Below are positions 1 to 7,422 of a DNA stretch of 64,000 nt, in pieces. The position numbers and the translations under genes were made by a program. This stretch comes from Planctomycetaceae bacterium. Its GTDB lineage: Bacteria; Planctomycetota; Planctomycetia; Pirellulales; PALSA-1355. The stretch is from assembly GCA_003153375.1 (NCBI GenBank), contig PLYM01000213.1:190-64189 (forward strand). The letters are read 5' to 3'. Below the pieces are notes generated by a model that was not told the origin of the DNA, ran no database searches, and was given only the letters and a program-made list of their open reading frames with translations. Numbering within the stretch: position 1 is the stretch's first letter; each line of letters starts with the position of its first letter.

Positions 1-72
1 GAGCGGGAGGTGGAAACGGAGCATGGTGCAGCTAGTGAGGCACCGGCAGACGAAAGGGCCGGCAACCGATAG
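1..72 (+). CDS. C-terminal tail of a gene cut by the window edge
   Basis: Frame 1 is open from the first base to a TAG at 70-72 and encodes an acidic tail that includes 'EHGAASEAPADERAGNR'. Only 23 residues are visible, so no function can be given. The amino-acid composition resembles the disordered C-termini of other proteins here, but a chance open frame is possible. It is absent from the ORF track because it has no start codon. Confidence 0.3.
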   Translation, partial: EREVETEHGAASEAPADERAGNR

Positions 73-79
73 GCCAAAC

Positions 80-385
80 CTAAACCACCGCGCCACTTCT
101 CGACTCTACTCGACTCGATGACCGCTGCGATTGCGGGACGCCGGTCAAGAATCTTGACAGAGCAGTGTTATCCAAACGGTCTGCATCGACGGCGATCAAC
201 GCGCGTATGGCCCGGCGAATGGGCTCAGGCAGCGAGAACCAAGCGGCGACGATTTTGGCCACTCCGGAGTCTCCTGCAATACTTTCTACAACACAGTTCG
301 GGCCTTCGCCTTCCTTTCTTCGCGTTTCTTGACTATGTTCGAATCTTCGCGCGATTCGAACATGTATCCCTCGAGCTGTTGTTCT
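80..385 (-). pseudogene. possible C-terminal remnant ending in an 'AAW-LPEPIRRAI' motif
   Basis: The minus frame is open from about 385 to a stop at 80; the only listed start is a GTG at 262. The segment 'IVAAWFSLPEPIRRAIRAL' resembles a short helical C-terminal tail (AAW..LPE.IR..I.AL) that I associate, from memory only, with planctomycete proteins near recombinase genes. No upstream domain exists in this frame because a TGA closes it. I read it as a fragment; it could also be a short real gene or chance. Confidence 0.25.
335..363. repeat. perfect 11-bp inverted repeat (hairpin)
   Basis: The arms 'ATGTTCGAATC' and 'GATTCGAACAT' are exact reverse complements separated by the 7-nt loop TTCGCGC. 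There is no T-run, so a classical intrinsic terminator is unlikely. An operator or the end of an old mobile element is possible. Confidence 0.5.
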
Positions 386-568
386 TCACGTAGCCTGCGC
401 TAGGTTCGGCCGGCACCTTGTGCCGCTGAGTCCCTCGGCAGCGATCAGCATTGGCTAGCGCCGGCGACTCTGGGTAGTGACCCGTTTTGAAAAACGGCGT
501 GAAGTGCAAAAAGACTTTCAATCTTGCAGTCGGCGTCGTGACACGACCAGCGGCTTTTAGGTGTTGCC
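386..568. other. non-coding stretch, nothing recognised
   Basis: Together with 73-385 this forms about 500 nt with no convincing gene. The short ORFs in the track here lack ribosome binding sites and overlap each other on opposite strands. Apart from the hairpin at 335-363 I see nothing specific. Confidence 0.4.
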
Positions 569-793
569 ATGTTAGGGTCGCACGAACATGCGGCGCTTGA
601 GAAACGATCGCACGAGCTGGTGCGTCAACTCGACGCGGTGGCCGCCTGTCGGATCGAACCCGCGTTCAGCATTTCGCTGCAGGTTCGACTGTGCAAGGAG
701 CTCGCCAAGATCCGCATGATCCTGCGAGGAGCGCCGATGCACTTCACGCCACAAGCCTTGGGAAGCGAGCATCCTTCGCTGCCGGTCGCCTAG
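569..793 (+). CDS. small hypothetical protein (74 aa)
   Basis: The 74-aa ORF starts at ATG 569. It reads as a mostly helical, charged polypeptide with segments such as 'KRSHELVRQLDAVAA' and 'VRLCKELAKIRMILRG'. There is no signal peptide, membrane segment or recognised domain. It is convergent with the small membrane-protein ORF at 825-1094. No Shine-Dalgarno is evident, which is common in this window. I do not recognise the family. Confidence 0.4.
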   Translation: MLGSHEHAALEKRSHELVRQLDAVAACRIEPAFSISLQVRLCKELAKIRMILRGAPMHFTPQALGSEHPSLPVA

Positions 794-824
794 CTGGGAC
801 CGGGCAACGGCCGCAACACCGGCA

Positions 825-1094
825 TCAACGACGCAACGCGAGTTGCACGCGCGTCGATAGGCGTGCGAGTCGGACCGCGCGGCGCAATTGGTTGGCGAGC
901 CAGCGCGGCGACTCGGCCGCGCGGGCGGCCTCTGCCCGCGACGCGGCATCCTTTCCGCCCAACAAGCGGTCGGCGAAGACCAGCGCTTCGTTGACGGCTA
1001 GCGCCACCATCACCGCCCACGGCAAGCCGGTTTCGAGGCTGCCGAACAGGAGCAGGAACACTAGTGTGCAGCAAACAAGGCGGAGGGCGTTCAT
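825..1094 (-). CDS. small membrane protein (89 aa), unknown function
   Basis: The protein begins with one hydrophobic segment at about residues 3-40 ('LVCCTLVFLLLFGS' then 'LPWAVMVALAV') that could be a signal anchor or two short helices. An Arg/Ala-rich, probably cytoplasmic tail follows. ATG at 1094, stop at 825. The hydrophobic-then-basic pattern is protein-like and less likely in a shadow frame, but overlapping plus-strand ORFs cannot be fully excluded. Family not recognised. Confidence 0.4.
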   Translation of the reverse strand: MNALRLVCCTLVFLLLFGSLETGLPWAVMVALAVNEALVFADRLLGGKDAASRAEAARAAESPRWLANQLRRAVRLARLSTRVQLALRR

Positions 1095-1360
1095 GGCGGT
1101 GCTTCTCGTGGAACGTAAAGGTGACTCATCAGAGTCTACGCGGCGGGATGTAAAGCGGGCGTTAAAAGCGCGGCCGGGGGCATTAAGAACAGATCAAAAT
1201 CTGTTGTTGCGGCCGCTAGCAGCCGACATCAGGTGGAGTGGGCGGACCGTTGTGGACGTGCGTGGTACGCGATATTTACGCCCTTTTTATGAGCGGGGTG
1301 ATAGGGTTAGGGGAGTGCCGCCGCGTGGCGGCGATTCATGGAATTCGAGGCGAGAAGGAA

Positions 1361-1717
1361 ATGACTCCGATCAAGGTCTACGACGAACTGCCGGCGTTCG
1401 AGCGACGCACGCCGCCGGTCACACGCGAGCGTGCCGCGCTGACGGGAATTGTGTGTACGAAGCGGATTGGCAGCGACGCGATCGAAGTGTCGCTGGCGTT
1501 TGGCGACGCCCGCATCGCGACGCTGCGCGTTGGGCTGCGCGACTTCTTGCACTTCGGTTATTTTCTGTTGGCGATTCGCACGGCGATGGAAGCCGGCACG
1601 ATGGTTGACGCCACGATCGATCGAGGCCGGCTGCGAGAGAGTTGGGAGCCGCGGTGTGCGGTTCTGGAATCGAGTCTTTGCCAGGCGACGTGCCGCGATG
1701 AACACTCCGAACTATAA
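1361..1717 (+). CDS. hypothetical protein (118 aa)
   Basis: The ORF track starts this frame at 1238, but the ATG at 1361 is preceded by 'GAGAAGGAA', a good ribosome binding site, and begins 'MTPIKVYDELPAFERR'. The product is a soluble 118-aa protein with alternating hydrophobic strands ('IEVSLAFGDARIATLRVGLRDFLHFGYFLL') and no recognised catalytic motif. Its 3' end overlaps the next gene by 20 nt in another frame, so the two are probably co-transcribed. Function unknown. Confidence 0.6.
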   Translation: MTPIKVYDELPAFERRTPPVTRERAALTGIVCTKRIGSDAIEVSLAFGDARIATLRVGLRDFLHFGYFLLAIRTAMEAGTMVDATIDRGRLRESWEPRCAVLESSLCQATCRDEHSEL

Positions 1718-2090
1718 AGTACACTTCCGTGGCGGGCCGTCGGACGGCGTGGTGGTCGCCGCGACGGCCTTTCCGTTCGGCAGCACGCTGTGGATGCCGG
1801 CCAGCGCCGCCGCTTTGCGGCCGACGACCGATGCAGGCCCGCTGCCCCCAGGCCAGTACCGCTCGGTCTACCGTTTGCACGCCACTCATCACCTGGTGGA
1901 ATCTCACCAGCCCACGATCGTACACGAGTTTCATTTCGCCGGATTCGAAATGCTGCGGCGCTCGCCGTGGGAGACGTCGTCGGCCGGCCTGGGCAGCCAT
2001 TGGCTGAACCGGGCGGTGAATCGGCTCTGGCATCGCAGGTCGCGGAATCTCTGGATTCCGCTGGGCATGGGCCCCGCCGAATCGGCGTGA
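1698..2090 (+). CDS. hypothetical protein with an 'FRGGPSDG' N-terminus (130 aa)
   Basis: The internal ATG at 1698 begins 'MNTPNYKVHFRGGPSDG'. A short 'Y.V.F.GGP.DG' opening is a recurrent feature of small uncharacterised bacterial proteins, and this supports the start over the upstream ORF-track start at 1449. The remainder is soluble and includes 'YRSVYRLHATHHLVES'. The start lies inside the 3' end of the preceding gene, which suggests translational coupling. Function not known. Confidence 0.55.
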   Translation: MNTPNYKVHFRGGPSDGVVVAATAFPFGSTLWMPASAAALRPTTDAGPLPPGQYRSVYRLHATHHLVESHQPTIVHEFHFAGFEMLRRSPWETSSAGLGSHWLNRAVNRLWHRRSRNLWIPLGMGPAESA

Positions 2091-2255
2091 ACGGCTCGAC
2101 CGCTACCGAGCGCAATGGCCGCTCGAAATGCTTACGAAAAGGTAACCGTGTCGGGCGGCGCTGCCGCTGCGCGGGTGCCGGTTCTGAAGTAGCGTTTGCT
2201 AGGCGGCAAGGGCGATCAGCACCGGAGACGCATCACAGCAACGGGAGAGAGCACC

Positions 2256-2882
2256 ATGACGAGCCAGATGAATCATTTGTTGGCGGTTGGGGCGATGTTG
2301 GGCGTGTTGATGGTTGGCACGCATTCGCACGCGGCGGGAGGCGGGCACGGCGGAGCGGGACACAGCGGCGGAAGTAGTGCCGGGGGTCAGGGTGGTCACG
2401 CGCATCACGGAAATTACGATGCCCATCACGTACACCATGATCGGCACAACGTGCAGCACGATCGGGCCAACGTGGCCAAGGATCGGCAGCAAATTCAGAG
2501 CCAGGCCAACAAGCTGCAGGGTGACGGCAAGAAGCTGGGCAGCGATTGGCAGCAATTGCAGACCGATCGAGCCAACGGCAACACGGCGGCCGTGGCGGCC
2601 GACCAGGCGAAGCTGCGCGGCGACATGCAGACGTACCGCAGCGACCGTAACGCGCTGCACCAGGACGAACGAAACCTGGGCCGCGACGAACACAACCTGC
2701 GCCACGATGAACACAGGCTGCACCACGACGAGCGCAATTTAGCGCGCGATCGTCGCGAAACCGAGCTCGGCCAGGGCCATGTGGTCTCCGGGCCCGTGCA
2801 GGCATCGACACCCGTGACGACGACCACCACGCACCCCATCACGACGACGGTGCCGACGACGCTAACGGGGGCGGGGAATTAG
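2256..2882 (+). CDS. secreted His-rich heptad-repeat protein (208 aa)
   Basis: ATG 2256 with 'GGGAGAGA' upstream is preferred to the track start at 2196, because it places a signal peptide at the N-terminus ('LLAVGAMLGVLMVGTHSHA'). A Gly/His stretch with HH pairs follows (residues about 27-60). Residues about 60-175 are charged coiled-coil-like sequence with 7-residue repeats of the type 'DEHNLRH', 'DEHRLHH', 'DERNLAR'. The tail is Thr-rich. It may bind metal ions or act as an envelope spacer; both are inferences. The stop codon runs straight into a 7-nt repeat array. Confidence 0.75.
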   Translation: MTSQMNHLLAVGAMLGVLMVGTHSHAAGGGHGGAGHSGGSSAGGQGGHAHHGNYDAHHVHHDRHNVQHDRANVAKDRQQIQSQANKLQGDGKKLGSDWQQLQTDRANGNTAAVAADQAKLRGDMQTYRSDRNALHQDERNLGRDEHNLRHDEHRLHHDERNLARDRRETELGQGHVVSGPVQASTPVTTTTTHPITTTVPTTLTGAGN

Positions 2883-2945
2883 TAGTGGTTGGTGATTAGT
2901 GGATAGTGAGGGCAGGGATTGGGGATTAGGGGCTAGCGGTAAGGA
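2883..2945. repeat. degenerate 7-nt repeat array, G-rich arm (TAGTGGN)
   Basis: Directly after the TAG stop of the His-rich gene the sequence splits cleanly into heptamers: TAGTGGT, TGGTGAT, TAGTGGA, TAGTGAG, GGCAGGG, ATTGGGG, ATTAGGG, GCTAGCG, GTAAGGA. It faces a pyrimidine-rich heptamer array at 2973-3042. The same TAGTGGT-TGGTG vocabulary recurs at 51462. Confidence 0.7.
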
Positions 2946-2972
2946 AGACGCTCACTGCAGCCCGTTATCTTT

Positions 2973-3042
2973 GCTGCCTCCGGTCTCCAGTCTCCCGCCT
3001 CCTCTTCGGTACCTTCGGCCTACAGCCTACAGTCTTCAGCCT
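2973..3042. repeat. degenerate 7-nt repeat array, C-rich arm (NNNGYCT)
   Basis: Ten consecutive heptamers mostly end in CCT or TCT: GCTGCCT, CCGGTCT, CCAGTCT, CCCGCCT, CCTCTTC, GGTACCT, TCGGCCT, ACAGCCT, ACAGTCT, TCAGCCT. On the minus strand this is an AGRCYGN series that starts at the stop codon of the PhnD-like gene (3041-3043). The intergenic space between these two convergent genes is therefore almost entirely heptamer repeat. Confidence 0.65.
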
Positions 3043-4195
3043 ATTTGCTCTCGTCTTCGGTGGGCGGGCTTTCGGTCTTGGCGCGGAGGCGCTGGCCGAA
3101 GCGGGGATCGAAGGCGTCGTCGATGTTGCGGACGAATTCGAAATCGCGCTTGTAGTCGATGGGCAGGAAGCGAAGCGGCTTGCCCGAGATTTCGTCGGGG
3201 GCGCCCTTCTGGTTCTCGAAGTCGGTGATGGCGAGGGTGATCTTGCCGGCCAGTGCCGGTTGCAGCTGGTGAACGGTGCCGATCGTGAGGTGGGGAATCA
3301 CTTTCGACTGATAGATCGTGTGAAAGTCGGACTCGGCGACGCGGCCGCGCTTGATTTGGCTTTGCACCTTGTCGTCGGAGAGCGCCGCCACTTCGATCTC
3401 GCCGGCGGCCAGCCGATGAATCGACTCGGACTGGCCGAACGACCAGCTCACCGAATAATCGCTCGCCGGTCGCAGGCCGGCCTCGCGCATCAGCACGGCG
3501 ACGGCGGCCCGATACCCCGTGATTGAGTCGGGGCGGGTGCAGGTCAGCACGTGCCCGCGCAATTCGGCCAGGCTCTTGATCTTGCTCTTGGTCGAGACCG
3601 CGATGTCGAGCCGATTGCCCTGGGCTCCGGCCTCGGTGCCGAGCACGGTGCAGGGAATGAAGCCGGCATTGTTGACCAGGTTGGGCGTGTCGGCCGAGTG
3701 CAAGGCCACGATGTGAATCTTGCCCGCCTTGACGGCCGAGACGTCGTGGACGCTGCCTTCATATTCCTGGAGCACGACCTCGCGATCGGTGGCCTGGGCC
3801 AGAATGGCGCGGAGCCCGTCCCAATCGACCGGCGGCGCGTCGGCCTCGAGGTCGACATTGTGGGCCAGCACCAGCGTCTGAGGGTCGAGCAGATCGGCGG
3901 CGCTCGTGGGCGCGTCGGCCAGCAGCCGGCCCTGCTTGTCCGTATACTCGGGCGACAGCCGCTTGCGCATCGGCGCGATCACGCCCTGCGACGCCACCAG
4001 CCGGTTCTCACTCGCCGTCGCCACGGCCCGATCCTGCTGCAACTTGAACATCCCCAGCAGCGCCACGATCACCACCGCCGCCAAACCCAAATAGAGCGAA
4101 GATCGCACCGCCCACCGCAACTGGCCCGAAGAGGCGGAAGTGTTTTGCGAACCACGAAAACCCGGTCCGACCGGCGAGGAAGAGTCGCTGTGCAT
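3041..4195 (-). CDS. membrane-anchored PhnD-like phosphate/phosphonate-binding protein (384 aa)
   Basis: Periplasmic binding-protein fold resembling PhnD of phosphonate ABC transporters. Residues about 27-50 form one membrane anchor ('SLYLGLAAVVIVALLGMF') with no lipobox. The domain from about residue 95 includes 'KIHIVALHSADTPNLVNNAG', 'KSLAELRGHVLTCTRPDS' and 'AAGEIEVAALSDDKV', the usual order of this fold. No permease or ATPase gene lies nearby, so it may work as a sensor, or with a transporter elsewhere. ATG at 4195. The ligand cannot be read from sequence. Confidence 0.8.
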   Translation of the reverse strand: MHSDSSSPVGPGFRGSQNTSASSGQLRWAVRSSLYLGLAAVVIVALLGMFKLQQDRAVATASENRLVASQGVIAPMRKRLSPEYTDKQGRLLADAPTSAADLLDPQTLVLAHNVDLEADAPPVDWDGLRAILAQATDREVVLQEYEGSVHDVSAVKAGKIHIVALHSADTPNLVNNAGFIPCTVLGTEAGAQGNRLDIAVSTKSKIKSLAELRGHVLTCTRPDSITGYRAAVAVLMREAGLRPASDYSVSWSFGQSESIHRLAAGEIEVAALSDDKVQSQIKRGRVAESDFHTIYQSKVIPHLTIGTVHQLQPALAGKITLAITDFENQKGAPDEISGKPLRFLPIDYKRDFEFVRNIDDAFDPRFGQRLRAKTESPPTEDESK

Positions 4196-4398
4196 GTTTT
4201 TTGATATTGGAGTTGGACGGATTGAATCAACGCGCCGCCGGCGGCCGTCGCTTCAATCGGAAACGCCCCCAGCCGCCACGAACCCCCGAATGTAGCAAGG
4301 GATTGTTGGGATTTGATGAGAATTTTGTGAGGGGTGGTGGGCACTTAGTGTGTTGATGAATTTTGGCCAGGATTGAGGCACAGATAAATTGCGTTTGC

Positions 4399-4635
4399 TC
4401 ATAGGCTGACCACATAGGGAACCAAAATCAACGAGCTGATGAATCCAGAATGAAACGCCAGATTCAGTACCGCATTCCCCACCATCGCCGTCACAGCTAA
4501 TCCTTGGAGGATTTTTAAGCTTAGGGGGGCTGGCGAAAAGACTCGCTCCCATGAAATGCCCCTCCACCATAGCAGCAACGGGATCAAGAGCATGGTCAGT
4601 GAGAAGTTCAGGGAAACGTTGTCGAGTGTTTCCAT
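4399..4635 (-). CDS. small two-helix membrane protein (78 aa)
   Basis: ATG 4635 has 'AGGAG' 7 nt upstream and is preferred to the ATG at 4650. The product 'METLDNVSLNFS...' has two hydrophobic segments ('LTMLLIPLLLWW' and 'LAVTAMVGNAVLNLAF'). It starts just downstream of the transposase remnant's stop codon and has lower GC than its neighbours, so it may have arrived with, or be a leftover of, the mobile element. Function unknown. Confidence 0.5.
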   Translation of the reverse strand: METLDNVSLNFSLTMLLIPLLLWWRGISWERVFSPAPLSLKILQGLAVTAMVGNAVLNLAFHSGFISSLILVPYVVSL

Positions 4636-4649
4636 TGGGCGACTCCTCA

Positions 4650-4790
4650 TTAACTCGTTGCGGTTTTCTCTAGCATCTGCCGAACCGTCCAGCGGTGGTT
4701 GGCCACGCCGCTCGCAACGGCCGGGGTCGTCTTGAGGGTTCCATGCACCCGCACGAAATCATAGTGGCAAATATATAGAGGGCCAGCATA
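4650..4790 (-). pseudogene. IS1-like transposase C-terminal remnant
   Basis: The minus frame ending at 4650 reads 'YICHYDFVRVHGTLKTTPA', then 'GVANHRWTVRQMLEKTATS'. This matches the C-terminal pattern of IS1-type DDE transposases ('Y.NF.RIH.TLR.TPAM.AG..D..W....L'), with the catalytic Glu region upstream lost. Only about 45 residues remain. Beyond about 4790 the frame enters the inverted-repeat element and similarity stops. It is a dead mobile-element fragment. Confidence 0.65.
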
Positions 4791-4795
4791 GCCAA

Positions 4796-4880
4796 GTAGG
4801 TCAGGCCACTGGCCTGACAATTCCTCTGGCCTTGCGCGGTACGTCGTCCACGAGGATGTCAGGCCAGTGGCCTGACCTAC
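4796..4880. repeat. REP-like element: perfect 24-bp inverted repeats with palindromic cores
   Basis: The arms 4796-4819 and 4857-4880 are exact 24-nt reverse complements, and each carries its own near-palindrome 'TCAGGCCACTGGCCTGA'. The 37-nt centre contains a further weaker inverted match (TCCTCTGG / CCACGAGGA). The 85-bp unit can fold into nested hairpins. It lies between the transposase remnant and the 3' end of ugd, so it may be a REP/MITE-like element and may also act as a terminator. Confidence 0.75.
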
Positions 4881-4909
4881 GGTCTGACCTTCAATCTTCT
4901 GCCTCCACC

Positions 4910-6217
4910 TCACACGCTCGCTCGTCCAATCGAGTGGTACGTGAAGCCGGCGGCTTGCATGTGGGCGGGGTTGTAGAGGTTGCGGCCGTCGAAGATGACG
5001 GGGGTCTTCATCAGCTTGCGCATCCGGGCGAAGTCGGGCTGCAGGAATTCTTTCCACTCGGTCATGATGGCCAGCAGATCGGCCCCTTCGAGCGCGGCGT
5101 AGGGATGGTCGCAATAGACGAGCTTGTCGCCATACTGCTTGCGGACGTTTTCCATGGCTTCGGGGTCGTGAACTTGCAGCCGGGCGCCGCCGGCCAGCAG
5201 GCGATCGACCAGCACCAGGGCCGGGGCCTCGCGAATGTCGTCGGTGCGCGGCTTGAACGACAGGCCCCAGATGGCCACGGTGCGGCCGGCCAGGCGACCC
5301 GCGAAGTGCTTTTCGATTTTCTCGGGCAGGATGCTCTTCTGGCGCGTGTTCACGCTGTCGACCGCTTCGAGAATGCGCGGATCGACGCCGGCCGAGCGGG
5401 CCATCGAGCTCAGCGCGCGGACATCCTTGGGAAAGCAACTGCCGCCATAGCCCACGCCAGGGAACAGGAAGGCGAAGCCGATGCGGCTGTCGTGGCCGAT
5501 GCCGCGGCGGACGTCGTTGATGTCGGCCCGCATGCACTCGCAGAGATTGGCCACCTCGTTGATGAAGCTGATCTTGGTCGAGAGCAGGGCGTTGGCCACG
5601 TACTTGGTCATTTCGGCGCTCTCGGGCGACATGACCAGAAACGGTTTTTCGGTGCGCAGGAAGGGGGCATAGAGAGCTCGCAGCACTTCGCCCACCTCGG
5701 GCCGGCGGACGCCGACCACGACGCGATCGGGCTTCATGAAGTCCTCGATCGCCGCGCCTTCCTTGAGAAACTCGGGGTTGCTGGCCACGTCGCAGGTGCG
5801 GCCGGTGCGCTTGGCGAGCCGCTGGCCGATCTCCCAGTTGGTGCCCACCGGCACCGTGCTCTTGGTGACCACGATGGCCGTGAGCGGCAGGTGCGGCGCC
5901 ATGTCTTCGACCACGGCGAACAAGCTCGACAGATCGGCCGAGCCGTCGTGCGAGCTGGGCGTGCCCACGGCCAGAAAGACCAGCTCCGCGGAACCGACGG
6001 CGGCGGCCAGGTCGGTGGTGAAGTGCAGCCGGCCGGCCTCGGCGTTGTGCTCGACCATCTCGGCCAGGCCCGGCTCATAGATCGGAATGCCGCCGGCGTT
6101 AAGCTGGTCAATCTTCTGCTGGTTGATATCGACGCAGGTGACGTCGTTGCCGCTGTCGGCAAAGCAGGTGCCCGTCACGAGTCCGACATAACCGGTTCCC
6201 ACGACCGCTATTTTCAT
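4910..6217 (-). CDS. ugd: UDP-glucose 6-dehydrogenase (435 aa)
   Basis: NAD-dependent oxidation of UDP-glucose to UDP-glucuronate, a cytoplasmic step that supplies exopolysaccharide and glycan precursors. The Rossmann motif '[10 protein letters not shown]' is at residues 7-16, the 'NPEFLKEG' signature near 147-154, and the catalytic cysteine is Cys261 in '[10 protein letters not shown]'. The C-terminal domain has '[16 protein letters not shown]'. Length is normal for the family. ATG at 6217. Followed upstream on the same strand by gmd, so the pair makes nucleotide-sugar precursors. Confidence 0.95.
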   Translation of the reverse strand: MKIAVVGTGYVGLVTGTCFADSGNDVTCVDINQQKIDQLNAGGIPIYEPGLAEMVEHNAEAGRLHFTTDLAAAVGSAELVFLAVGTPSSHDGSADLSSLFAVVEDMAPHLPLTAIVVTKSTVPVGTNWEIGQRLAKRTGRTCDVASNPEFLKEGAAIEDFMKPDRVVVGVRRPEVGEVLRALYAPFLRTEKPFLVMSPESAEMTKYVANALLSTKISFINEVANLCECMRADINDVRRGIGHDSRIGFAFLFPGVGYGGSCFPKDVRALSSMARSAGVDPRILEAVDSVNTRQKSILPEKIEKHFAGRLAGRTVAIWGLSFKPRTDDIREAPALVLVDRLLAGGARLQVHDPEAMENVRKQYGDKLVYCDHPYAALEGADLLAIMTEWKEFLQPDFARMRKLMKTPVIFDGRNLYNPAHMQAAGFTYHSIGRASV

Positions 6218-6360
6218 CGCCTGCTGGCTCTCTGGAAGAAGGGTTGCCGCGAGGGCCGAAAGGCCCGAATTGGATATTTTTCAAGCCTAGCATAGCAACG
6301 GGCCGGATGCGACCGGGGGGAAAAGATGACGGCCGCTTGGGTCCGTTTCGCACGCGTTTT

Positions 6361-7371
6361 TCAGGCGTCGTCGCGGTGCCAGCCTTCCTCGGACTTTTCG
6401 CGACGGAGGTCGCGGGCGATGCGCTCGAGATCGGCGTCGACCATCATGGCGACCAGGCCGGCGAAGCTGACTTTGGGGGCCCAGCCGAGTTGGGCGCGGG
6501 CCTTGCTGGCGTCGCCGCAGAGGGTGTTGACGTCGGCGGGACGCAACAGGGTCGGGTCGGTTTCGACATACTGCTGCCAGTCGAGGCCGACGTGGCGGAA
6601 GGCCAACTCGACCAGGTCGCGCACCGAATGCTTGATGCCCGTGGCGATCACGAAATCGCCGGGCGTGTCTTGTTGCAGCATCATCCACATGGCTTCGACA
6701 TAGTCGCCGGCAAAGCCCCAATCGCGCTGGGCGTCGACGTTGCCGAGCTTGAGCTTGTCGAGCAGGCCGAGCTTGATGCGGGCGACGGCGTCGCTGACCT
6801 TGCGGGTGACGAACTCCTTGCCGCGCAACGGCGACTCGTGATTAAACAGAATGCCCGAGCAGGCGAAGATGTTGTAGCTCTCGCGATAGTTGACCGTGAT
6901 CCAATGGCCATAGGCCTTGGCCACTCCGTAGGGGCTGCGGGGCCAGAAGCCGGTTTCCTCGTTCTGCGGCTCCTCCTTCACGCGGCCAAACATTTCGCTG
7001 CTGCTGGCCTGATAGAAGCGGATGGTGGGATCGATCAGGCGGATGGCTTCGAGCACGCGGGTGACGCCCAGGGCCGTACACTCGGCCGTCTGCAGCGGCA
7101 GCATGAAGCTGGTGGGCACGAACGACTGAGCCGCGAGGTTGTAGACTTCGTGCGGCCGAATTTCGGTGAGCAGCGTGACGATCGAAAGTTGATCGAGCAG
7201 GTCGGCCTGGTGCAACTGGGCCCGGCCGCGCAAACGGTCGGTGCGCTCGAAGCCGGCGGTGGTCGTGGGGCGCACCATGCCGTGTACTTCATAGCCCTTG
7301 CCGAGCAGGAACTCGGCCAGGTAGGCGCCGTCTTGGCCCGTGATGCCGGTGATCAGTGCGCGACGCGCCAT
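6361..7371 (-). CDS. gmd: GDP-mannose 4,6-dehydratase (336 aa)
   Basis: Short-chain dehydrogenase family enzyme that converts GDP-mannose to GDP-4-keto-6-deoxymannose, the precursor of GDP-fucose, rhamnose and perosamine. The N-terminus has the NADP-binding '[20 protein letters not shown]'. The active-site 'SSSEMFG' (about 123-129) and Tyr148/Lys152 of 'YGVAK' are intact, and '[17 protein letters not shown]' is diagnostic for Gmd. ATG 7371. It lies 51 nt downstream of gyrA on the same strand. Confidence 0.95.
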   Translation of the reverse strand: MARRALITGITGQDGAYLAEFLLGKGYEVHGMVRPTTTAGFERTDRLRGRAQLHQADLLDQLSIVTLLTEIRPHEVYNLAAQSFVPTSFMLPLQTAECTALGVTRVLEAIRLIDPTIRFYQASSSEMFGRVKEEPQNEETGFWPRSPYGVAKAYGHWITVNYRESYNIFACSGILFNHESPLRGKEFVTRKVSDAVARIKLGLLDKLKLGNVDAQRDWGFAGDYVEAMWMMLQQDTPGDFVIATGIKHSVRDLVELAFRHVGLDWQQYVETDPTLLRPADVNTLCGDASKARAQLGWAPKVSFAGLVAMMVDADLERIARDLRREKSEEGWHRDDA

Positions 7372-7422
7372 ATTCGCAGGCTTTGGAATTGCGGCTGGAG
7401 GATTTGGCAGCGAGGTCGTCGC

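Noticed and set aside
335-363. tRNA-like T-loop (GTTCGAATC)
   Set aside because: The motif is part of a simple hairpin; no acceptor stem, anticodon arm or D arm can be drawn around it.
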